The notes beneath the pieces were generated by a model. That model saw only the letters and a program-made list of their open reading frames with translations. It searched no databases and was not told the DNA's origin. Shown here in pieces: positions 23,210-32,380 of a stretch of 47,515 nt of DNA. Source of the DNA: Candidatus Cloacimonadota bacterium (lineage in GTDB: Bacteria > Cloacimonadota > Cloacimonadia > Cloacimonadales > Cloacimonadaceae); assembly GCA_028695495.1 (NCBI GenBank), contig JAQVIX010000009.1, positions 1-47,515 on the forward strand. Direction: 5' to 3'. Each line of letters begins with the position of its first letter. Positions within the stretch are counted from its first letter, which is position 1. The translations under genes were made by a program, and so were the position numbers.

Positions 23210-26130
23210 TTACGAATCACTTTGGTAATTACGTCAAAGAGTTCCTTATTTGCCAGTATGGCATCTTCGCCGCCAAATACGGCATAGTGGTTATGGGACA
23301 TCAGGTTTTGTACCATATCGGCATAAACGCGGAGGTCTTCCGGCGTGGTAGCCAATACTTCATCGCGGATTTGCTGGCGGTCTGCCTGCGTAAAGCCACG
23401 GATATAATCCATATCGCCTTGGGAACCCTTGGCTTCGGGGGTTTGCGGGTAGTCTTGAGCGGAGATATCGCCCAGGATGTATTTCTCCATCTCGCGACGG
23501 CTGCAATCGAACTTGCGAATGTAATCCGCCACGCCGTTATATACATCCAGGCTTTCTTTCAGGTTCGGATCGCGGTAGGAATAGAAGTATTGATAGCCGT
23601 CTGGCGTAAAGCTGGCTCCGCCGCCGTATGCTCCGCCTTTTACACGCAGCTCTTTGTAGAGGTATTCGGTGGATAGGATAATGCCCAAAACGCGCAGCTT
23701 GCCGGAATAGGGGAAGCCTTTACGGAAGAAGTTGCCGCCTTTTACCACATATTGCACCTTGATGGGTGCGGCGATGCCTTCATTCTTGTATTGGGTTTCA
23801 AAGCCGCGGCTTACCGGCTCGTATTCCTCATTTGGCATCTTATTAAGCAGGATGGGCAACGCAGAAACCAATTCCGGAATCTGGCTTTCATTTGCGGTAA
23901 TACTGATGATGGATTTATTCAGGTTGATAAAGCGCCCCTGAATCCACTTTAGCTCTTCCATGATGTTTTCCATCTCGCTCTCCAGACGCTCTTCCAATTC
24001 AGAGAGGAAGTGGTAATAGCCCAAAAGGTGGATATCGTCTTCCAGCTCGTGCAATTCCGAGAAGGGGGCAAACATGCGGCGGATGGCTACTTGCACGGCG
24101 CCCTGAATTATCTGCGCCTCTTTATTTGTCTTTAGCTCGCGGATAAGGGTCTTGAGGCGGGCGGGGTCGTCAAATAGCGCATTCATAGTGAACTCCGCAC
24201 TTAGCTCCAGCAGCTTATCCATCTTGGTGGTAAGCGCCTTGCCATGCAGGGTAAGCAGGGGGATCACCTCATCCGGCGTTTGGAAGCTATTCACCACATT
24301 CAGGTTCAGGGTAATGCCGCCGGTATGGGTTTGAATCTCGTTGTATAGCTCGCCATAGCTGTAGTTTTGGGTATTTACCATGCCCAAAAGCTGGGTATAG
24401 AGCATGATCCAGGGGAAGTTTTCCTTCTTGGCGTGTTCCAGATTGAAATACTGCTTGAAGTACACGATGCCATTGGTATTGATGGGGTGTTTTAGCAGCT
24501 TAAACTCTTTGAAGGCTTCCACTTCGGTGGGATTTTCCGGCGCCTTGACATCCACATCGCTCAGCTTTAGCAAGGGAATCTTGAGCAGGTCTAATTCGCT
24601 ATCCGGCTCTTCCTGCCAGGCTTTTAGCTCGGTATTTAGCTGGATTAGCTTGGTGATTTCCTTTTTGGAAAGCGCTGCCTTATGCTCTGCCAGCTCTGCT
24701 TTTACCGCTTCATCCTGACGCGCTATCAAACCGGGCACGGGGATGAAGTGAATCTCCGAAGCATGCGGATTATCGATAAAGCAGGCTTGGATAAGCTCTT
24801 CAAAGAGCGGCTTTTTGATGCCTTTCTTTAGCTCTTTGAGATAGCCTTCAAAGGCGAGCACCTGGGTGGGGTCGCCGCCATGATTCCACAAGCCAAAGGA
24901 AGAGAGGATATAAAAAAGCCCCTTGGGGAAGCGCTGCAACTGAGCCTCGCGCAGGAAAAACTCGCGGGCGTTGATAACGGCTTCCACCAGCTTCTTATCC
25001 AAACCCTCTTTTACGATGCGCTTTAGCTCGCTCTTGATCAGCTTGCTCAGCTTTGGCAAATCCTCTTTCCTGATTTGCTTGCAGATGAAGCTGATGGTGG
25101 GCTGCAGAATGTCGTCATTCACCATTATCTGCGAATCCTGACATAGCCCGGAATTGCGGATGGCGGTCTTGAGCGGCGAGGCGGGAGAGCGCATTAGCAG
25201 GTCTGCCAAAAGCCCCAGTTTGGGCACCAGATAGGGATCGGTAATCTGCCCGTAAGTGAAGTTCAGGCTCAGGTAATATTGCCCTTCGGGATCGGATTCT
25301 GCCCCCAAAGGATACTCATATTCCAGCTTCTTGGGCTTTTTGAAGGCAGGCTGTAGGGGAAACTGGTGCCGAATGCCCGGATCCTTGAACTGGCTAAGAT
25401 ATTCCTCATCAATGATCTTGAGCGTTGCCTCGATATCCATATCCCCATAGAGAAAGATTTTGCCGTTGGAAGGGTCGTAATACTTGGTATGAAACGCCAA
25501 AAAGGCTTCATTCGTAAGCTGTGGAATGGCTACTGGGTCTCCACCGCTTTCAAAGCCATAAGGGGTATCTGGAAATTGCGTTTGGTTGGAGAGGCGGGAA
25601 ATGATGGCATCCACCGAAGAGAAAGCGCCCTTCATCTCGTTATACACCACGCCGCGGTATTTAAGCTCGTCTTCGGCATTAAATAGCTCGTGGTGCCAGC
25701 CTTCCTGCGCCAGGATGCGGGGGTCATCGTAGATCAACGGAAAGAATACCGCATCCAGATACACACGCATCAGGTTGATAAAATCCTTATCATTTGTAGA
25801 GGCAATGGGATAGCTGGTCCAATCCGAAGAGGTCATGGCGTTGATGAAGGTATTTAAGCTGCCTTTGATTAGCTCCATAAAGGTGCCTTTGGCAGGGTAA
25901 TTTCTGGAGCCGTTTAATACCGAATGCTCCAGGATGTGCGGGCAGCCGCTATCATCTTCGGGGATGGTCTTAAAGGCGATATTGAAGACTTTGTTATTGT
26001 CATCACACTCTAAATGCAGCAATTCAGCGCCGCTCTTCTTATGCAGATAGCGGTGGGCAGTGGTCTTGATCTCTTTGATTTCCTGGCTTTGAATCAGTTC
26101 AAAACCGTGGATAGACTTTGCTTTCTTCAT
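23206..26130 (-). CDS. M16C zinc metallopeptidase (presequence protease/insulinase-like)
   Basis: A 974-residue single-chain M16 protease. The inverted zinc motif HxxEH is at His65-Glu68-His69 (PHILEHSVLNGS), with the distal Glu region GVVYNEMKGAF about 80 residues on. The long duplicated architecture, with a second inactive half carrying the RVKGGAYGGGA motif, corresponds to the PreP/Cym1 subfamily that degrades short unfolded peptides. No signal peptide is visible, so it is likely cytoplasmic. I chose the ATG at 26130 with AAGGA 9 bases upstream; the frame extends to 26166 inside dapA. It follows dapA after 22 bases and overlaps rsgA by 4. Confidence 0.93.
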   Translation of the reverse strand: MKKAKSIHGFELIQSQEIKEIKTTAHRYLHKKSGAELLHLECDDNNKVFNIAFKTIPEDDSGCPHILEHSVLNGSRNYPAKGTFMELIKGSLNTFINAMTSSDWTSYPIASTNDKDFINLMRVYLDAVFFPLIYDDPRILAQEGWHHELFNAEDELKYRGVVYNEMKGAFSSVDAIISRLSNQTQFPDTPYGFESGGDPVAIPQLTNEAFLAFHTKYYDPSNGKIFLYGDMDIEATLKIIDEEYLSQFKDPGIRHQFPLQPAFKKPKKLEYEYPLGAESDPEGQYYLSLNFTYGQITDPYLVPKLGLLADLLMRSPASPLKTAIRNSGLCQDSQIMVNDDILQPTISFICKQIRKEDLPKLSKLIKSELKRIVKEGLDKKLVEAVINAREFFLREAQLQRFPKGLFYILSSFGLWNHGGDPTQVLAFEGYLKELKKGIKKPLFEELIQACFIDNPHASEIHFIPVPGLIARQDEAVKAELAEHKAALSKKEITKLIQLNTELKAWQEEPDSELDLLKIPLLKLSDVDVKAPENPTEVEAFKEFKLLKHPINTNGIVYFKQYFNLEHAKKENFPWIMLYTQLLGMVNTQNYSYGELYNEIQTHTGGITLNLNVVNSFQTPDEVIPLLTLHGKALTTKMDKLLELSAEFTMNALFDDPARLKTLIRELKTNKEAQIIQGAVQVAIRRMFAPFSELHELEDDIHLLGYYHFLSELEERLESEMENIMEELKWIQGRFINLNKSIISITANESQIPELVSALPILLNKMPNEEYEPVSRGFETQYKNEGIAAPIKVQYVVKGGNFFRKGFPYSGKLRVLGIILSTEYLYKELRVKGGAYGGGASFTPDGYQYFYSYRDPNLKESLDVYNGVADYIRKFDCSRREMEKYILGDISAQDYPQTPEAKGSQGDMDYIRGFTQADRQQIRDEVLATTPEDLRVYADMVQNLMSHNHYAVFGGEDAILANKELFDVITKVIRK

Positions 26131-26152
26131 GTTTATATCCTTTTTCTTGTTC

Positions 26153-27028
26153 TCAGATAAGCCCATATTCCTTTAGCCCCTCTTTCAGAGTATCGCGGTT
26201 TTGCTCCAGCAAAGGGCAGATAGGCAGGCGGAATTCAGGGGAAATAAGTCCCATCAGCGCCAAAGCTTCCTTGGCAGGGATGGGATTGGTTTCGATAAAC
26301 ATCAGGTCGTTTAGCTTCGCCAGATACCGGTGTTGCTTAGCCGCATTGGCATAATCCCCCGCCAGGCAGGTGGCGATATGATCGTGCATTAGCCGCGGCA
26401 CTACATTGGCGGTAACGGAGATGCAGCCCTTGCCCCCGATTGCCATTAGCGGCAGATTCAGGGCATCTTCCCCGCTGAGGAGGCTAAAACCTTCCGGCGC
26501 ATCGCGGATTATCTGCGTGGCTTGCACCAGGCTGCCACTGGCTTCTTTGATGCCTCTGATCTGCGGAAACTCCTGCGCCAGCTTTACCACTGTGGCAGGC
26601 AGGATATTCCCTCCGGTGCGTCCGGGAACATTGTAAATCACGATGGGGATATCCACTTTGCGGCAAATCGCCTGATAGTATTCGTATAGTCCCTTTTGGG
26701 TGGGTTTTATATAATAAGGAGTGATAATGAGGACGCTGGCGGCTCCCAAATCCTTTGCTTTCTGGGTATTTACCAGGGTTTGCGAAAGGTTATTTGTGCC
26801 CGTGCCAATCATTACCGGCACTTTGCCATCGATCTTTTTCAAGGCAAAGCGTAAGAGCCTATCCTTTTCATCCGATGCCAGCCCGGCTGTCTCCGCCGTG
26901 GTGCCCAAAAGCAGGATGCCATCGGTTTTGTTTTCCAAATGAAAGTTTAGTAATGCCTCCAACGCATTCCAATCTATACTGCCATTTTTAAATGGCGTTA
27001 CCAGAGCAACGATTGAACCTTGCAGCAT
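26153..27028 (-). CDS. dapA: 4-hydroxy-tetrahydrodipicolinate synthase
   Basis: A 291-residue class I aldolase condensing pyruvate and aspartate semialdehyde in lysine/diaminopimelate synthesis. The Schiff-base Lys161 is in GIKEASGS; Thr43-Thr44 (GTTAE), Tyr106 (TPYY) and Tyr132 form the proton relay; Arg137 (YNVPGRTG) binds the aspartate semialdehyde carboxylate. This set favours DapA over the N-acetylneuraminate lyase or KDG aldolase relatives. The motif GTTAET differs slightly from the usual GTTGES. GGAGG lies 6 bases before the ATG. It heads the long operon running to 17444; no other lysine genes are nearby. Confidence 0.93.
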   Translation of the reverse strand: MLQGSIVALVTPFKNGSIDWNALEALLNFHLENKTDGILLLGTTAETAGLASDEKDRLLRFALKKIDGKVPVMIGTGTNNLSQTLVNTQKAKDLGAASVLIITPYYIKPTQKGLYEYYQAICRKVDIPIVIYNVPGRTGGNILPATVVKLAQEFPQIRGIKEASGSLVQATQIIRDAPEGFSLLSGEDALNLPLMAIGGKGCISVTANVVPRLMHDHIATCLAGDYANAAKQHRYLAKLNDLMFIETNPIPAKEALALMGLISPEFRLPICPLLEQNRDTLKEGLKEYGLI

Positions 27029-27135
27029 GGTGATCCTCCTGAATCCTTACTTATTGCAATATTATTTATTTTTTCATAAATACCAAGCTTATGAAGCGGC
27101 AAAATTAGTCAACTTAATTTATGCGCGCTTTGCGA

Positions 27136-27174
27136 GATGGCAGGTCGCAGGTCGCAGGTATTAGGCGCTGCGCC
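27136..27174. repeat. Heptamer array H4 with GC word
   Basis: GATGGCA, GGTCGCA, GGTCGCA, GGTATTA, then GGCGCTGCGCC (27164-27174). It is in the same order as H1 read on the plus strand. Confidence 0.85.
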
Positions 27175-27236
27175 TCTTTCGAGCTTGCCAGATATGGATA
27201 AAAGCATAGGGAATTGGAAGCTACCAGCTGCTCCTC

Positions 27237-27308
27237 GTCTCTCGGTCTCTCGGTCTCCCAGTCTCTTAGTCATATAGTCATAAAGTCTCTTATCCTCTTC
27301 GTCACTTA
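27237..27308. repeat. Octamer array O1 (GTCTCTNA, 9 units)
   Basis: Nine 8-bp units in phase: GTCTCTCG x2, GTCTCCCA, GTCTCTTA, GTCATATA, GTCATAAA, GTCTCTTA, TCCTCTTC, GTCACTTA. The invariant core is GTC at positions 1-3. It lies 63 bp from heptamer array H4. Confidence 0.88.
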
Positions 27309-27657
27309 ATCCTCGCCACATGCAAAGCAAAAACCCTGCTAAATATACATGTTACATCTATATTCTACATTTCCCCTCAAAGCGTGGAGCCAGCTTCGCC
27401 CCGTGGCTTAGGCACGCCACGCCTCACGCAGATACCTCCGCCGGATATTTATTTAGAAAATCCAAACCTGGGTATCCAAAACTACTATAGTGGACAAAAT
27501 GGTTTTTAGATCTTAGGTGATCGGTCTTAGTTGTTTGGTACTGCGTGGGTACCGAAGGTATTTATTTTTTTATTTAGCTCTCTTACAAGCTTGGTGGGTA
27601 GCCATCGAATATATTGGATGCGATTATTTCCCGAAATGATGGCATCCTACCTTTCTT

Positions 27658-27901
27658 GAGGATGTCCCGAAACACAATAAAACCCACAAAACAAGAAATG
27701 TCCACACCTGAAATGTAGGGGCTCAATGCCTTGAACCCGCCGAAATTTACACGCAACAGCTAATCATTACGGACTCAGTATCAATTTATTACGGTGTGCG
27801 CTGCGCGCACGCTTTGTTAAAAAGCGGACGCAAAGCCTTGCGCCCCTACATTCTCGTTTTGCTTGATATCGTGCCTGGTTTTGGCATTTCAGGACAGCCT
27901 C
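27658..27901 (-). mobile_element. MITE-like element, copy B (244 bp, reverse orientation)
   Basis: GAGGATGTCCCGAAAC at one end and ATTTCAGGACAGCCTC at the other. The inside matches copy D reversed, with the GGTTCAA stem degraded to CTCAATGCCTTGAACCC. Both ends are flanked by CTT outside the GAGG, as in the left ends of copies A and E, so the true terminus may be CTTGAGGCTGTCC. Confidence 0.85.
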
Positions 27902-28042
27902 AAGAGTGGCATTGCTCGCAAGCGCAGGTTGATCATAGCTACGCATGGAATGCATAATCTGGAAAAGTCTTTTGAACTCCTTGCTGCTTTGTAAGGCGTT
28001 TGTAGTGTGAAGGGCGGATAAGCGGCAGAAATCCAAAAACAT

Positions 28043-29413
28043 TCATTTGCAAGCTTGCGAGCACAACGCCGCCAGGCGTTCCATCACTTGCAGCCTTCTC
28101 AGCTTTGAAATACTATGCAACGGATAGCCCAGCTCTGTATGCAGGCGTTTGAGGGCAATGAGAAGTTGGCTAAAGCGGTGCTTTTGCAGGAGTTCATGCC
28201 ACAGCCCGGTGTATTCTTCCTTATTCCAATAGAGGCTTATGAGATGCGCATAATCATCAATTAGGGAAAGCTCGGCAAAGCTTAAGGCATCTGAACTTAA
28301 AACCTGATATGGTGCATCTTCCATCCAGAGATAGCCGCGCTCTCGGGCAATATCCTGCATGGGGGTATCTGGCAAAACTTTTAGCATCCCCAGCTGCACC
28401 GCCGCCGGTTCGCAGGCACAAAGCTCATCCAGCGAGTGAAGTACCGACGCCAAATCCTCTGTGGGCAGCCCGGCTAAAAGATCGGCATGCACGCGGATCT
28501 TGGTTTCATCTCTTAGGCGCAGGAGATTGGTCTTTACCACCTGCCAATCCGAATCCCTGCCCGAAGCTTTGGTTACTTCCGGATTCACGCTCTGCACCCC
28601 CACCTCAAAGCGAATCTTGCCCGCCGGCGCCTCTTTCAAAACGGCAAAATCCGCATCATCCAATAGCTCCGGATAGATTTCAAAATGAAAATCCGTAGTG
28701 CTTTTATCCGCAATGGCATAGCGCCAGATATAATGCGCCAAATCTTTGGAGATATTGAAGCTGCGATCGATAAACTTCAAAGTGCGGGGCTTGAGCGCTA
28801 CTAAAAGGTCAAGCTCCGCCTTCAGCTTTTCCCGCTCGGACTTTAAGCTCATATCAAAACGCGGCTCATTACGCCGGTCACTGGCAGAAAGGCAATACAC
28901 ACAGCCATAAGGGCAGCCCCGATAGCACTCGTAATAAACCAAATGGTCTGCCAAAACCTCTATGTCTTCAGCATGATAGGGGAAGGGGACATCCTTGAGC
29001 GGAATCTGCGGGGGATTCTGGGGCAAAGCCCTAAAACCGCTTTCTGCCAGCGCCCGGAAGGCTCCTTCACCCGCTCCTTTGATGATAAAAGTATGCGCAT
29101 CTTCCTCAAAAGACGCCGCTTCGGGTCCGCCGATTACGAAGCTAGCCTGCGGCATAAGTTGCTTTAACACATCCAATAAACGCCTGAGAAATCTCTTATT
29201 CCAGATATAGGCAGAAAAGAGAAGCACTTCCGCCTGCACACTATAAATCTGCTGCGCCACCTGCAAGAGCGGCTCATTTACCGTAGGCTCCAGTATTTGG
29301 CTGGAGTAAGGATAATCCTTAAGGATTTCGCGCATATAGTAAAGCGCCAGGTTGGATTGGCTCCAACTGCTATTTAGCGCCACCATCAGCACTTTCTTTA
29401 CACTCTGTTTCAT
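28043..29413 (-). CDS. B12-binding-domain radical SAM protein, DUF4080 type
   Basis: A 456-residue radical SAM protein. The N-terminal ~130 residues resemble a cobalamin-binding Rossmann domain (VLMVALNSSWSQSNLAL; ASFVIGGPEAASF). The cluster motif CxxxCxxC is at CPYGCVYC, preceded by YYECYRG. The middle has KFIDRSFN and FEVGVQSVNPEV, and the C-terminus has the WMEDAPYQVLSSDALSF pattern of DUF4080. The substrate is unknown for the family. I chose the ATG at 29413, which has GGAG 6 bases upstream; the ATG at 29425 precedes that site. It is separated from the serpin gene by a strong terminator, so it is transcribed independently. Confidence 0.85.
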   Translation of the reverse strand: MKQSVKKVLMVALNSSWSQSNLALYYMREILKDYPYSSQILEPTVNEPLLQVAQQIYSVQAEVLLFSAYIWNKRFLRRLLDVLKQLMPQASFVIGGPEAASFEEDAHTFIIKGAGEGAFRALAESGFRALPQNPPQIPLKDVPFPYHAEDIEVLADHLVYYECYRGCPYGCVYCLSASDRRNEPRFDMSLKSEREKLKAELDLLVALKPRTLKFIDRSFNISKDLAHYIWRYAIADKSTTDFHFEIYPELLDDADFAVLKEAPAGKIRFEVGVQSVNPEVTKASGRDSDWQVVKTNLLRLRDETKIRVHADLLAGLPTEDLASVLHSLDELCACEPAAVQLGMLKVLPDTPMQDIARERGYLWMEDAPYQVLSSDALSFAELSLIDDYAHLISLYWNKEEYTGLWHELLQKHRFSQLLIALKRLHTELGYPLHSISKLRRLQVMERLAALCSQACK

Positions 29414-29433
29414 CTTTCTCTCCATAAAAAGAC

Positions 29434-29475
29434 AAAAATACCTGAGAACTTGCTCCCGCCTGCCCTCAGGTATTT
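29434..29475 (-). terminator. Terminator after the serpin gene
   Basis: On the minus strand AAATACCTGAG pairs with CTCAGGTATTT across an 18-base loop, followed by TTTTT. It lies 25 bases after the serpin stop and just upstream of the radical SAM start. Confidence 0.88.
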
Positions 29476-29499
29476 CCTTGCTAAATTAGTTGTTTTTCT

Positions 29500-30777
29500 T
29501 TACTCTTTTGCGGCTTCGGGCTTTATCACCTTGGCTACAAAGAGGATTTCATCGCTTTGTTTATTTAGGATTGCCAGGAAAAAGGGTTTATCCACGCGGA
29601 ATACGGGGATGGGCTGCTGCTCCGGCGTATAGGACATCTTGGCAATGCCCACCTGAGTGGCGGCAGCAGCTTCGGTGCCTTCTTCCAATACCTCCAAAAA
29701 TGCCTTATGCACGATATCGGAGATATAGAGATTCTCTTTGCCCAGGCGCATGATACCGCTCAGGTCTGCCTTGCCGGCATCGAAGGCATCTACCATACCC
29801 ATCTTGCGGAAGGTTTCGGGTAGTTTATCCAGCGTGCTTTCCAGGCGGAAGCGCGGCAAGAATACCTCCACTTTGCGGGGCTTCCCCAGTGAATCCATCC
29901 ACTGATGCCAGTTTTTGTCGTCAAACTCCAGCTTATCAATTTCTTTGGGCAATACTATTACCATGCTAAGTTCGCTTTCCTCAAAGGGCATTTCCAATAC
30001 CTGCGCCGCTTCCGCTTCCCCATAAAGGTAGTTTTCCACAATGTGCATCAGAGGCAGGGTAATGAAATCCTTGCGGGAAGAGCTGGTATAAAACTTATCT
30101 TCGCGCGTTTCTTTGCGGTTAAATTGATAGCGCCAGGGGGATTTGAAATAGATGCTATTTACCAATACCAAGCCATCTCCGCTGCTGGCAATCTGGCGTT
30201 CGCTTACGATATCGCGAATGCGCTCTTTGGTGTTCTTTTCCACCCATTGATTGATATATTCGGCGCTCTCGCGGGCTTTACCAAAATCCAGATAAGTGAT
30301 TTCGCTATCAAAAGACTTCTGCAATATATTCAGATAATCTTGGTTCATCTGCGCCTTATTTGAATCTGCGCTAAAGAGTCCATTGGCGGTAAAAAGCTCT
30401 GCCACCTTGCGGCTGCCGATATCCTGAATGCTTTCGATGGATTTGGCAAAGCTCTCGTGCTGCTCTTTGGGGTTGGCTTTGTAGCCCATTACTTTTGCCA
30501 TCTCGTCGGCGGTATTGCCGCGGGCGCCGGTATATACCATGCCCATGGCGGTATTGATGCTAAAGGGTGAATACAGCAGGTTTTGCTCGGGGGCATTTTC
30601 ATATTCCCAGAGGCGGAAACCAAAGCTATTTTTACATACATGCGGGGTTTGCGGTTTTTCGGAAGCGCCGGGCTGGGGAGCTTCCGGTTTGGGCGTCTCG
30701 GCTACTTTGTTCTTGCTACAGGCTGCGGCAAAGAGCATTAGCGCCAGGATGCTGATAATAATAAAGCTTCGTTTCAT
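29500..30777 (-). CDS. Serpin lipoprotein (protease inhibitor)
   Basis: A 425-residue serpin with a lipoprotein signal (lipobox FAAAC, Cys about residue 20) and a Pro/Glu linker, so it is tethered to the envelope. Serpin signatures: YSPFSINTAMGMVYTGARGNTADEM, NSIYFKSPW, VLEMPF..LSMVIVLP, and DIVHKAFLEVLEEGTEAAAAT followed by FRVDKPFFLAIL. The hinge EEGTEAAAAT is the small-residue type of inhibitory serpins. Counting from P17 Glu, P1-P1' is Met-Ser (IAKM-SYTP), as in alpha-1-antitrypsin, predicting elastase-like targets. I chose the ATG at 30777 with GGAG 7 bases upstream. It lies 22 bases after yifB, with its own terminator. Confidence 0.94.
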   Translation of the reverse strand: MKRSFIIISILALMLFAAACSKNKVAETPKPEAPQPGASEKPQTPHVCKNSFGFRLWEYENAPEQNLLYSPFSINTAMGMVYTGARGNTADEMAKVMGYKANPKEQHESFAKSIESIQDIGSRKVAELFTANGLFSADSNKAQMNQDYLNILQKSFDSEITYLDFGKARESAEYINQWVEKNTKERIRDIVSERQIASSGDGLVLVNSIYFKSPWRYQFNRKETREDKFYTSSSRKDFITLPLMHIVENYLYGEAEAAQVLEMPFEESELSMVIVLPKEIDKLEFDDKNWHQWMDSLGKPRKVEVFLPRFRLESTLDKLPETFRKMGMVDAFDAGKADLSGIMRLGKENLYISDIVHKAFLEVLEEGTEAAAATQVGIAKMSYTPEQQPIPVFRVDKPFFLAILNKQSDEILFVAKVIKPEAAKE

Positions 30778-30799
30778 TAGATTCTCCATTTTTATGTAA

Positions 30800-32344
30800 T
30801 TAATTCCAATATTTACGGTCTAAACTGCGGTATTGAATGGCTTCGGAAATATGATCGCTTTGGATACTTTCCATATTTTCCAAATCCGCAATGGTGCGCG
30901 CCACTTTCAGGATGCGGTCAAATACCCGCGCCGAATAACCCATTTTGTCGATCGCCTGCTGCAAAAGGGCATGGCTATCATCGTCCAGAACGCAGTATTT
31001 ACGCAGCATTTTGCTATTCATCTGGCTATTATTAAATATCCCCTGCCCTTCAAAACGGAGGTGTTGCAGCTCCCGCGCCTTATTCACCCGTGCCCGGATG
31101 GTGGCGCTGGTATCCCCAGTGGGCAAGGCAGAGAGGTCTTTATATTGCACCATCGGCACTTCCACGTGGATATCGATTCTATCCAAAAGCGGACCCGATA
31201 TTCTGCCGCGGTAGCGATTGATGGTGCCAGGTTCGCATTTGCATTCATGATTTGGGATATTGGAGCCATGATAACCGCAGGGGCAAGGATTCATCGAGGC
31301 GATCAGCATAAACTCCGCCGGAAAGGTAAGGCTGCTACTGGCACGCGAGATGGTAACCACCCCATCTTCCAAGGGCTGGCGTAATACCTCCAATACGCCG
31401 CGCTTAAACTCCGGCAATTCGTCCAAAAAGAGCACGCCACGATGCGAAAGGCTTACCTCGCCGGGCTTGGGAAAAGCGCCGCCGCCGATAAGCGCTACAT
31501 CGCTGATGGTATGGTGCGGACTGCGAAAGGCGCGGGTGGTAAGGATGCCATTACGAAAATCCTTGGAAAAGCCTGCTACCGAGTGGATTTTGGTGGCTTC
31601 CAAAGCTTCGTCCAGCGTTAGCTCCGGTAGGATGGTGGGCACGCGCCGCGCCAGCATGGTTTTTCCGCTGCCGGGAGGGCCTATCATCAGGAGGTTATGT
31701 CCCCCCGCAGCAGCCACTTCCAGAGCACGCTTTACCTGATATTGCCCCTTTACATCGTGCATATCCAAAGGGAAGTCGTTTAATACCTGAAAGATCTTAT
31801 CCCGATCAACCTTAGCAACCGGAATCTCCCTTTGCCCCATCAGATAGCCCACGGTTTCATTCAGCGAGGTCACCGGTATCACCTCGATTTCCTCGATAAT
31901 CGCCGCTTCTTCGGCATTTTCCCAGGGAACGATCAGAACCTCGATGCCATCCCGCTTTGCCGCAATGCTAATGGGGAGAACGCCATCCACCGCCCGCACG
32001 TTGCCATCCAGCGAAAGCTCGCCAATCATGGCAATTTTCTTTAGCGGCGGCATATACATCTCGTCGTTATTGATCAGTAGCGAAACCGCCAAAGGCAAAT
32101 CCAGCGCAGAAGAATCCTTTTTCATATCCGCCGGCGCCAAATTGAAGGTATAACGCCCCGATGGCGGCATATAGCCACTATTGCGCACAGCCGCAAAGAC
32201 CCGGTCTTTACTCTCTTTAACGGCGCTGGAAGCCATGCCTACGATGTTGATCGCGTCTTGCATGCTGCCCGTACGGTCACACTCTACCGTCACCTGCACA
32301 GCATCTATGCCTAAAGTGGTATAGGTAATTGCAATACCAACCAT
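30800..32344 (-). CDS. YifB/ComM-family Mg-chelatase-like AAA+ ATPase
   Basis: A 514-residue ATPase. The N-terminal Lon-S5-like domain (VECDRTGSMQDAINIVGMASSAVKESKDRV; NLAPADMKKDSSALDLPLA) precedes an AAA+ core: Walker A GPPGSGKT at 222-229, Walker B GVLFLDELPEF, and a cysteine-bearing insert MNPCPCGYHG..HECKC. The C-terminal Mg-chelatase helical domain has YSARVFDRILKVARTIADLE. ComM relatives drive branch migration during natural transformation; whether this organism is competent is unknown. I chose the ATG at 32344 (MVGIAIT), where AAGGAT lies 8 bases upstream and family proteins begin; a longer frame starts at 32392. Confidence 0.93.
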   Translation of the reverse strand: MVGIAITYTTLGIDAVQVTVECDRTGSMQDAINIVGMASSAVKESKDRVFAAVRNSGYMPPSGRYTFNLAPADMKKDSSALDLPLAVSLLINNDEMYMPPLKKIAMIGELSLDGNVRAVDGVLPISIAAKRDGIEVLIVPWENAEEAAIIEEIEVIPVTSLNETVGYLMGQREIPVAKVDRDKIFQVLNDFPLDMHDVKGQYQVKRALEVAAAGGHNLLMIGPPGSGKTMLARRVPTILPELTLDEALEATKIHSVAGFSKDFRNGILTTRAFRSPHHTISDVALIGGGAFPKPGEVSLSHRGVLFLDELPEFKRGVLEVLRQPLEDGVVTISRASSSLTFPAEFMLIASMNPCPCGYHGSNIPNHECKCEPGTINRYRGRISGPLLDRIDIHVEVPMVQYKDLSALPTGDTSATIRARVNKARELQHLRFEGQGIFNNSQMNSKMLRKYCVLDDDSHALLQQAIDKMGYSARVFDRILKVARTIADLENMESIQSDHISEAIQYRSLDRKYWN

Positions 32345-32380
32345 TAAGAGATCCTTTTTGTGTTTATTTTTATATATATC

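Larger units (their letters stand above)
27029..28042. other. 1-kb repeat-rich intergenic region
   Basis: Between the dapA start and the radical SAM/DUF4080 stop. It contains heptamer array H4, octamer array O1, a CGTGGC/GCCACG hairpin near 27402-27421 (GTGGC-TTAGGCAC-GCCAC), MITE-like copy B and flanking degenerate material, including GGATGC/GCATCC around TTTCCCGAAATG (27617-27648). It must also hold the dapA promoter; TTGACT at plus 27107-27112 (minus strand) lacks a well-spaced -10. An open frame at 27767-28042 on the minus strand runs into the MITE and is not accepted as a gene. Confidence 0.65.

Noticed and set aside
27237-27308. CRISPR array
   Set aside because: Units are 7-8 bp, directly abutting, with no spacers and no cas genes in the window.
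27767-28042. 91-codon minus-strand frame starting right after the radical SAM stop
   Set aside because: Its second half is MITE copy B sequence and the first 46 residues match no family I know; at best a remnant cut by the insertion.
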